Source of the DNA: Streptomyces cacaoi
GTDB taxonomy: Bacteria; Actinomycetota; Actinomycetes; Streptomycetales; Streptomycetaceae
Direction of reading: 5' to 3'
DNA length: 64,000 nucleotides
Assembly (NCBI RefSeq): GCF_006539165.1
Contig: NZ_BJMM01000007.1
Span: 337,708-401,707, forward strand
In this document: positions 58,601-64,000 of the stretch, piece by piece
Layout: each line of letters opens with the position of its first letter
How positions within the stretch are numbered: position 1 is the first letter of the stretch
Notes under the pieces: generated by a model
Told to the model about the DNA's origin: nothing
The model's database searches: none
Seen by the model: the letters and a program-made list of their open reading frames with translations, nothing else
Position numbers and translations under genes: made by a program

Positions 58601-60220
58601 ATGAGCAGAGACCACACAGACCCCGCAGGTAGCCCCGACAGCACGGGGCCCGAGAACGGCGGCACGGGCAGCCCCGACCGCCGGATCGCGGAGGCGATCC
58701 TCCCCCTGGTGGGAGGCGCGGCGAACGTCACCTCCGTCGACAACTGCATGACGCGTATGCGGCTCGGACTCGCCGACCGCTCCCTCGTCCGGGACGAGCC
58801 CCTCAAGGCGCTGCCCGAGGTGCTGGGCGTCGTCGAGGACGACACGTACCAGATCGTGCTCGGCCCCGGAAAGGTCGCCCGCATCGCCCCCGAGTTCGCC
58901 TCCCTCGTCGAGGCGGGCGCGGCGGCGCGGGACGACTCGGCCCCGGCCTCGTCCCCCGCACCGGACGGTGACGAGCACCGGCCCCGCACGGCCGAGGAAC
59001 TCGCCGCCGAGGGCGCCGCCATCCGCGCCGCCCGCAAGCAGAAGAACGCGACGCCGGTGAAGCTGATGCTGCGCCGTATCGCGAACATCTTCGTGCCGCT
59101 CATCCCTGCGCTGATCGGCTGCGGCATCGTCGCGGGCCTCAACGGGCTGTTCACCAACGCCGGTTGGCTGCCCGCCCTCACCCCGGCGCTGACGGCGATC
59201 TCGAACGGGTTCATGTCGCTGCTGGCGGTGTTCGTCGGCATCAACACGGCGCGCGAGTTCGGCGGGACGCCGGTGCTGGGCGGCGCCGCGGCAGCGGTGA
59301 TCGTCTTCCCCGGGGTCGCGGACGTCTCGGCGTTCGGGGAGAAGCTGGCACCCGGCCAGGGCGGCGTGCTCGGCGCCCTGTTCGCGGCGCTGCTGGCGGT
59401 GTACGTGGAGAAGGGCTGCCGCCGGATCGTGCCCACCGCCGTGGATGTGCTGGTCACCCCGACGGTCACGGTCCTCGTCGCCGGGCTCGTCACCCTGTTC
59501 GGGCTGATGTACGTGTGCGGCGAGATCGCCACCGGCATCGGACACGTCGCCGACTGGCTGCTCCAGCACGGCGGTGCCGCCGCCGGGTTCGTCCTCGGCG
59601 GGCTCTTCCTGCCGCTGGTCATGCTGGGCCTGCACCAGGCCCTCATCCCCATCCACACCACGCTGATCGAGCAGAACGGCTACACCGTGCTGCTGCCGAT
59701 CCTGGCCATGGCCGGTGCCGGGCAGGTGGGCGCCGCGGTCGCCATCTACCTGCGGCTGCGCCGCAACCTCTCCGTCCGCAAGACGATCCGCTCCGCGCTG
59801 CCGGCCGGCTTCCTCGGCGTCGGCGAACCGCTGATCTACGGCGTCTCGCTGCCGCTGGGCCGCCCGTTCATCACGGCGTGCGTGGGCGGCGCGTTCGGCG
59901 GCGGCGTCGTCGGCCTCTTCTACCAGCTGGGCACCTCGGTGGGCTCCACCGCCATCGGCCCCTCCGGCTGGGCCCTCTTCCCGCTGCTGAAGGGCAACCA
60001 CGGGCTCGGCGCGATCGCCGCCATCTACGGCGTGGGGCTGCTCGCGGGCTATGTGGCCGGGTTCATCGCCACCTACTTCTTCGGCTTCAGCAAGCAGATG
60101 CTGACCGAACTGAACGCCCCGGCCCAGGAGTCCTCCCCGTCCACCTCCTCCACCGGCACCGGACCGGGCCCCCACCCCAAGCCGGACCCGGAACCGGCAC
60201 CGGCCCCGGCCTCGCCCTGA
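58601..60220 (+). CDS. murP: PTS permease IIBC, probable MurNAc-specific (MurP-like)
   Basis: A 539-residue membrane permease of the glucose/sucrose superfamily. The IIB domain is at residues 27-105 with the phosphorylated Cys49 in SVDNCMTRMRL. The IIC domain, about residues 145-500, has some ten membrane segments and the substrate loop GVGEPLIYGVSLPLGRPF. There is no IIA domain, so it depends on a Crr-type IIA, as MurP of E. coli does. Adjacent murQ and an RpiR regulator argue for MurNAc; sucrose or beta-glucoside specificity is less likely. The C-terminal 40 residues are Ser/Pro-rich. Confidence 0.88.
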   Translation: MSRDHTDPAGSPDSTGPENGGTGSPDRRIAEAILPLVGGAANVTSVDNCMTRMRLGLADRSLVRDEPLKALPEVLGVVEDDTYQIVLGPGKVARIAPEFASLVEAGAAARDDSAPASSPAPDGDEHRPRTAEELAAEGAAIRAARKQKNATPVKLMLRRIANIFVPLIPALIGCGIVAGLNGLFTNAGWLPALTPALTAISNGFMSLLAVFVGINTAREFGGTPVLGGAAAAVIVFPGVADVSAFGEKLAPGQGGVLGALFAALLAVYVEKGCRRIVPTAVDVLVTPTVTVLVAGLVTLFGLMYVCGEIATGIGHVADWLLQHGGAAAGFVLGGLFLPLVMLGLHQALIPIHTTLIEQNGYTVLLPILAMAGAGQVGAAVAIYLRLRRNLSVRKTIRSALPAGFLGVGEPLIYGVSLPLGRPFITACVGGAFGGGVVGLFYQLGTSVGSTAIGPSGWALFPLLKGNHGLGAIAAIYGVGLLAGYVAGFIATYFFGFSKQMLTELNAPAQESSPSTSSTGTGPGPHPKPDPEPAPAPASP

Positions 60221-60285
60221 CGAGCCACTCGTCCTGACGGACGGCTCGTCCTGACGAGCTGCTCGTCCTGACGGGCCGCTCGCCC
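60218..60285 (+). repeat. 17-bp tandem repeat x4 starting at the PTS stop codon
   Basis: Units TGACGAGCCACTCGTCC, TGACGGACGGCTCGTCC, TGACGAGCTGCTCGTCC and TGACGGGCCGCTCGCCC follow without gaps. Each begins TGACG, and the first TGA is the stop codon of the PTS gene. Unit 3 contains GACGAGC-T-GCTCGTC, a perfect 7-bp inverted repeat; the others are partly self-complementary. Confidence 0.9.
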
Positions 60286-60297
60286 TGCGAGGGGAAC

Positions 60298-60336
60298 CCT
60301 TGCGGAGAGCCCGGACACTCCGGGTTCTCCGCAAGG
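60298..60336. terminator. Strong hairpin terminator, 17-bp stem
   Basis: CCTTGCGGAGAGCCCGG (60298-60314) pairs with 60320-60336 over 17 positions with a single G-T pair, around the loop ACACT. It ends the RpiR-murQ-PTS unit and may also serve the convergent methyltransferase gene. Confidence 0.85.
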
Positions 60337-60426
60337 TCCCCGGCACGGCGAGCCTCGGCGTCAGGCGCGCCCTCGGGCTCGGGCCCGGGCCCGGCCTCGG
60401 ACCCGGCCTCGGGCCCGGCCTCGTCC

Positions 60427-61110
60427 TCAGCCGGTCCGGGACGTCCGGCGGGCCTTCAGGACGTTGTCCGTGCGGGTACCGGGCCGTCCCTCGGGATCGT
60501 TGTGCACCCGCTCGAAGGGCTCGGCCCGCAGCACCTCCCACTCCCCGGCGGGCAGTTCGAGCGAGGCCAGCACCTCGTCGGCCGTCGGCAGGACGACATC
60601 GGCGTGCTCGCCGTTGTCCCAGCTCGGCGGCCCCTCGTGGCCGACGATGAGCAGGGTGCCGCCGGGGGCGACGGCCGCCGCAGCGTCCCGCAGGATGCGC
60701 TCGCGCGGCATCTCGCCCCAGGTGTGCAGATAGTGCGCGGACACCAGGTCGAACGGGCCGGCCGGGAAGGCGTCCGGGTCGGCCAGATCGCACTGCTCCC
60801 AGCTGACACGGTCGGCCACACCGGCGTCGGCACCGTGCCGCCGAGCGCGCTCCAGCGCCACCGCCGAGATGTCGACGCCCGTCACCCGCCAGCCCCGCGC
60901 GGCGAGCCAGATGGTGTCGGCGCCCTCACCGCACCCCAGATCCAGCGCCGTGCCGGGCTCCAGCCCGTCGACCTCCTTCACGAGCGCGACGTTGGCGTTC
61001 CCGCTCCACACCTGCGCGCGCTCCCGGTACATCGCGTCCCAGCGCTCCTGCTCGGACTCCGGCTCCTGGCCGTTCCCGCAGGCTGCGCCGCGCTCCGTCG
61101 CCTCGGACAT
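60427..61110 (-). CDS. SAM-dependent methyltransferase
   Basis: A 227-residue class I methyltransferase. Motif I is ALDLGCGEGADTIWLAARG (about residues 55-73), followed by VTGVDISAVALERARRHG and FDLVSAHYLHTWGEMPRERIL. The N-terminal ERWDAMYRERAQVWSGNANVAL matches the thiopurine/tellurite (TehB)-like group that uses small soft acceptors. The exact substrate is unknown. The ATG has AAGGAGGAG upstream. It converges on the PTS gene across a terminator and follows the symporter gene. Confidence 0.9.
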   Translation of the reverse strand: MSEATERGAACGNGQEPESEQERWDAMYRERAQVWSGNANVALVKEVDGLEPGTALDLGCGEGADTIWLAARGWRVTGVDISAVALERARRHGADAGVADRVSWEQCDLADPDAFPAGPFDLVSAHYLHTWGEMPRERILRDAAAAVAPGGTLLIVGHEGPPSWDNGEHADVVLPTADEVLASLELPAGEWEVLRAEPFERVHNDPEGRPGTRTDNVLKARRTSRTG

Positions 61111-61289
61111 CGGGCTCCTCCTTCGCCTCACCGGCGGCGCGGCCGCGCCGCCCTCGGACCTGAGCGCAGGCTGCGGCAACGGCCCCGCCCCGGCAAAGGA
61201 AAGTTGCCGAACCGGCAACCCGTCGGCGGACTCGCCTGCGGAGGCAAGCTCGGCGCCCGGGCGGACGGGCTCAGTGTTCGGCGACGGGC

Positions 61290-62753
61290 TCAGCGTTCGG
61301 CGACGGGCTCCGACGAGGACGCCCGCTCGCCCTCCCAGCACTCGATCCGGCCGGGCAGCCCCGGCACCCGCTCGCGGGTGAACACCGGGTCGAGGCCGTC
61401 GCGCCGCTGGGCCAGATAGTCGTCCAGCAGCTTCCAGGCGATGGCGGACAGCGGCAGGATCGCCAGCAGGTTCACCAGTGCCATACCGCCCATGAACACG
61501 TCCGCGAGGTTCCACACGACGTCGACGGAGCCGAGCGCCCCCGCGAAGACGGCGACGAGCACCAGCACCCGGTAGCTGGGCAGCGCCCACCGCTTCCCCG
61601 TCATGAACTGGATGTTCGACTCGCCGTAGTAGTAGTTCCCGATCAGCGTCGAGAAGGCGAGCAGGAAGACGACGACCGTCAGCACATGTCCGGCCCAGCC
61701 GCCGAGCGTCCCGGTGAGCGCCGACTGCGTCAGATCGGCACCGGCCCGCTCGGAGAGCGACGGGTTGGAGGTGAGGATGATGAACGCGGTCATCGAGCAG
61801 ATCAGCAGGGTGTCGAAGAACACCCCGAGCGTCTGCACCAGCCCCTGCTTGACCGGGTGGGTGACCTCGGCCGTCGCGGCCGCGTTCGGCGCCGAGCCGA
61901 GCCCCGCCTCGTTGGAGAACATGCCGCGCCGCACACCCTGCTGGATCGCCGCGCCCAGGGCGCCGCCCGCGACCTCGCGGACACCGAACGCGCCACCGAC
62001 GATGTCGGCCAGCACCCGCGGCACATCACCGATGTTGAGGACGACGACGGCCGCACCCAGCACCAGGTACAGCACCGCCATCACCGGCACCACCACCGAG
62101 GAGACGGCCGCGACCCGGCGCACCCCGCCGAAGACCACGGCACCGAGCAGCAGCACCAGCACCAGCCCGATGCCCGCCTCGGGGATCCCGTCGCCCAGCG
62201 AGCCGCGCGCCACCGAGGCGATGGTGTTGGACTGCACGGCGTTGAAGACGAAGCCGAAGGTCAGCGTGATGACGACGGCGAAGACCAGCCCGGCCCAGCG
62301 CTTCCCCAGGCCGTGCTGCATGTAGTACGCGGGGCCGCCGCGGTAGGTGCCGGCCGCGTTCCCCGACTCCTTCTTGTTGCGCACCTTGTACAGCTGCGCC
62401 AGCGAGGACTCGACGAACGCCGAGGCCGCGCCCAGCAGGGCCATGACCCACATCCAGAAGACCGCGCCGGCGCCGCCCGCCGTGATGGCCGTCGCGACAC
62501 CGGCGATGTTGCCGGTGCCGACCCGCGCGGCGGCGGAGATCGTGAACGCCTTGAACGAGGAGACCTGCTTGCTGCCGTCGGGCCCGGTCTGCGCCTTGTC
62601 CCGCAGTACCCGGAACATCTCGGGCAGCAGGCGTATCTGCACGGCCCGGGACCGGAAGGTGAAGAACAACGCTGCGCCCACGACCAGGGGTATGAGGTAG
62701 TAGGCCCAGAAGACGTCGTTGACGTCCAGGATGAAAGAGTTCAGCGAATCCAA
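61290..62753 (-). CDS. Alanine/glycine:cation symporter (AGCS family)
   Basis: A 487-residue permease with about eleven membrane segments. Family signatures are complete: AARVGTGNIAGVATAITAGGAGAVFWMW (about residues 80-107), GGPAYYMQHGLG, and GMFSNEAGLGSAPNAAATA. It imports alanine, glycine or a similar amino acid with Na+ or H+. The start is read as TTG at 62753 (LDSLNSFILDVNDVFW) because GAGGA lies seven bases upstream and no ATG or GTG is near the family start. The last 25 residues are hydrophilic. Confidence 0.92.
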   Translation of the reverse strand: MDSLNSFILDVNDVFWAYYLIPLVVGAALFFTFRSRAVQIRLLPEMFRVLRDKAQTGPDGSKQVSSFKAFTISAAARVGTGNIAGVATAITAGGAGAVFWMWVMALLGAASAFVESSLAQLYKVRNKKESGNAAGTYRGGPAYYMQHGLGKRWAGLVFAVVITLTFGFVFNAVQSNTIASVARGSLGDGIPEAGIGLVLVLLLGAVVFGGVRRVAAVSSVVVPVMAVLYLVLGAAVVVLNIGDVPRVLADIVGGAFGVREVAGGALGAAIQQGVRRGMFSNEAGLGSAPNAAATAEVTHPVKQGLVQTLGVFFDTLLICSMTAFIILTSNPSLSERAGADLTQSALTGTLGGWAGHVLTVVVFLLAFSTLIGNYYYGESNIQFMTGKRWALPSYRVLVLVAVFAGALGSVDVVWNLADVFMGGMALVNLLAILPLSAIAWKLLDDYLAQRRDGLDPVFTRERVPGLPGRIECWEGERASSSEPVAER

Positions 62754-63212
62754 CGGGCGTCCTCGGGATCGGCCCGGTCGCGACGTGTCGGGCACTCTCC
62801 GTCGACAGCCCGCGCCTACCGGGAGAAAGGCAAGAAAATCTCCCGTAGGGTACTCGCCCTCCCCGCCGTCGCGCACCACCCCTGCGCACGCCCTTCACCA
62901 GCCGGTTTCGCGCCCCCGCCGCACGGCTCCCCCGGCGGGGACGGCCCTGACAGCCCGGACACCTCGAACGGCCCGGACACCCCGGACGCCCCGGACGCCC
63001 CGGCGGGCCCGGGCCCGGACAGACGGGCGCCCCGGCAGCCTCAGCAGCCTCAGCAGCGCCGAGACGCCGAGCCGCCGGGACGCGCCTCCTCCACCAGCCC
63101 GGTCGCGCACTCGCGCGCCCCGCGCACCCGCGCACTCGGGGAGCCGCAGCCGGGCAGCCGGGCAGCCGGGCAGCCGGGAAACCAGGCCGCCAGGCAGTCC
63201 CCGGGGGGCCGC
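62754..63212. other. Repetitive 459-bp intergenic region
   Basis: No gene is convincing. The region carries three repeat types: CCCGGACRC 9-bp units (62972-63007), CAGCCTCAG 9-bp units twice (63036-63053), and CAGCCGGG 8-bp units (four copies starting near 63148). The left end should hold the promoter of the symporter gene; the right end lies downstream of the PF03640 gene. Confidence 0.65.
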
Positions 63213-63806
63213 TCAGTACCCGCCGTCACCCTCCCCCGGGTCGGGAGACCCGTCCTTCCGCTCGTGCAGCACCGCCTTGCCCTTCGCGTCGACGACGTAC
63301 CACTTGGCACCGAACTGATCGACGCCCTGCCCGTTGGTCTGCCCCGGCTTCCGGTCCTCCTCGAACCGGTACAGCGGATGACCGTGGTAAGTGACCTGCT
63401 TCTCGCCCTTGTCCCGCTTCACCGTCTTCAGCTCGGACTTCATGACGCCCTTGCCCGCCCGCGCCTTGTTCTTCACCGTCATCGGAGGCCACGCCGTGGC
63501 GCAGTCGTCCTTGCAGTCGCTCTTGTTCCTCTTGTCCTTCTCGAAGAGGTAGAGCGTCCGCCCCTTCCCGTCCACCAGGATCTTTCCGTACTTGCTCTTC
63601 TTCAGCTTCACCGTCTCCCCCGCTTTCATGGACCCCGCCTTCGCGGAGACGGCTTTCGCGGACGCGGCTTTCGCGGACACCCCGGCGTCGGCCTCGACCG
63701 ACGGCGGGGAATGCGGAGTTGCGGAAGCGAGTACCGGCGCGGCAGCGGACCCGGTCAACAGGACGGCGGTGGCCAGCGGAACCGAAACTCTCCTGAACGT
63801 ACCCAT
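63213..63806 (-). CDS. Secreted protein with PF03640 (COG4315) repeats
   Basis: A 197-residue exported protein. A signal peptide (RRVSVPLATAVLLTGSAAAPVLASA) is followed by an A-K-A repeat linker (SAKAASAKAVSAKAGSMKAG). Then come two PF03640 units: GKILVDGKGRTLYLFEKDKRNKSDCKDDCATAWPPM with its two Cys, and GEKQVTYHGHPLYRFEEDRKPGQTNGQGVDQFGAKWYVVDAKGKAV. No lipobox Cys is present. The function is unknown; COG4315 proteins are predicted secreted, sometimes redox-linked. ATG at 63804-63806 has AAAGGA upstream. Confidence 0.9.
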   Translation of the reverse strand: MGTFRRVSVPLATAVLLTGSAAAPVLASATPHSPPSVEADAGVSAKAASAKAVSAKAGSMKAGETVKLKKSKYGKILVDGKGRTLYLFEKDKRNKSDCKDDCATAWPPMTVKNKARAGKGVMKSELKTVKRDKGEKQVTYHGHPLYRFEEDRKPGQTNGQGVDQFGAKWYVVDAKGKAVLHERKDGSPDPGEGDGGY

Positions 63807-64000
63807 GGAAATCCTTTCGCTGGAATTCCTCCGGCCAGGCCACAGCGGACCCGCACACCGGTATCCCCGACGGACGCCCCACCCCGGTAATCCCAGTAAA
63901 ACGGCTCCACACCGCCCCGCAACCGCAGCCCGACAGCGCGCACCCGCCGTCACCGGCGTTCCCACGACGGTGACGGCCGCCTCGTGGACCGGCGGGGGGG

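Noticed and set aside
1..64000. tRNA genes, rRNA, riboswitches, prophage or integrative element boundaries
   Set aside because: I looked for cloverleaf-like tRNA ends, integrase or transposase frames and long terminal repeats and saw none; a covariance-model scan would be needed to exclude small RNAs.

Overview
The window is high-GC actinobacterial chromosome, almost certainly Streptomyces or a close relative. Evidence: very strong G/C bias at third codon positions, many GTG starts, many apparently leaderless starts (a TANNNT-type -10 hexamer 6-8 bases before the start codon), many paralogous regulators each divergent from one or two metabolic genes, and a recognisable conserved streptomycete block (DUF3027, DUF2771, futalosine-pathway mqnB/mqnD, cold-shock protein). 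I find 56 protein-coding genes, including one GNAT gene nested in a longer frame, plus one decayed gene. I see no rRNA, tRNA, CRISPR array, insertion sequence or prophage gene.

Layout. 0-8.2 kb: DUF3027 protein with a histone-H1-like tail, a DUF2771 lipoprotein, mqnB-mqnD of futalosine menaquinone synthesis, an NmrA-like reductase divergent from a TetR regulator over two matching operators, a cold-shock protein, a small membrane protein and a HAD phosphatase. 8.3-13.3 kb: a four-gene ferric-siderophore ABC uptake operon behind an iron-box-like site. 13.3-16.2 kb: a GNAT, a mycothiol-dependent-isomerase-like protein and a secreted serine hydrolase. 16.3-21.7 kb (minus): a CocE/NonD hydrolase followed by a complete OpuC/ProU-type choline or glycine-betaine ABC system, with two perfect palindromes in its upstream region. 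21.9-25.1 kb (minus): a membrane protein, a LysR regulator and an SDR. 25.7-36.6 kb: a DNA-metabolism stretch (XPB-type helicase-associated protein, Uma2-type nuclease, XPB helicase, HelD/HelR-like RNA-polymerase helicase), interrupted by a degenerate acyl-CoA-ligase-like gene and a small hypothetical gene on the other strand. 36.6-45.8 kb: a PLP dehydratase, an alpha/beta hydrolase, two divergent XRE/tetratricopeptide-type regulators flanking a decayed small gene, an amidohydrolase whose frame runs into a GNAT, and a double-HTH Lrp/AsnC regulator. 45.9-55.8 kb: cutC with a DasR-site-like sequence on its start codon, an HD-domain protein, a Cmx/CmrA-type efflux pump, a monooxygenase-like protein behind a MerR/SoxR-like promoter, a VOC protein, a quinone reductase/TetR pair, a methyltransferase/MocR pair and two small genes including DUF4031. 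55.9-60.2 kb: an RpiR regulator, MurNAc-6-phosphate etherase (murQ) and a PTS IIBC permease, together a MurNAc uptake and recycling unit. 60.4-63.8 kb: a methyltransferase, an AGCS amino-acid/cation symporter and a PF03640 secreted protein.

The most unusual feature I can read directly is a recurrent 9-bp-period tandem repeat. It appears at about ten unrelated places, in disordered parts of proteins (DUF3027 tail, siderophore ATPase extension, the acyl-CoA-ligase-like protein, the amidohydrolase-GNAT linker) and in plain intergenic DNA (8.4, 50.3, 58.4 and 63.0 kb). The units differ in sequence but share the period, which suggests a local expansion process and makes these loci candidates for strain-to-strain length variation. 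Other tandem arrays with different periods (17 bp at 60.2 kb, 11 bp at 48.9 kb, 8 bp at 63.1 kb, 27-bp cores at the left edge) add to the picture.
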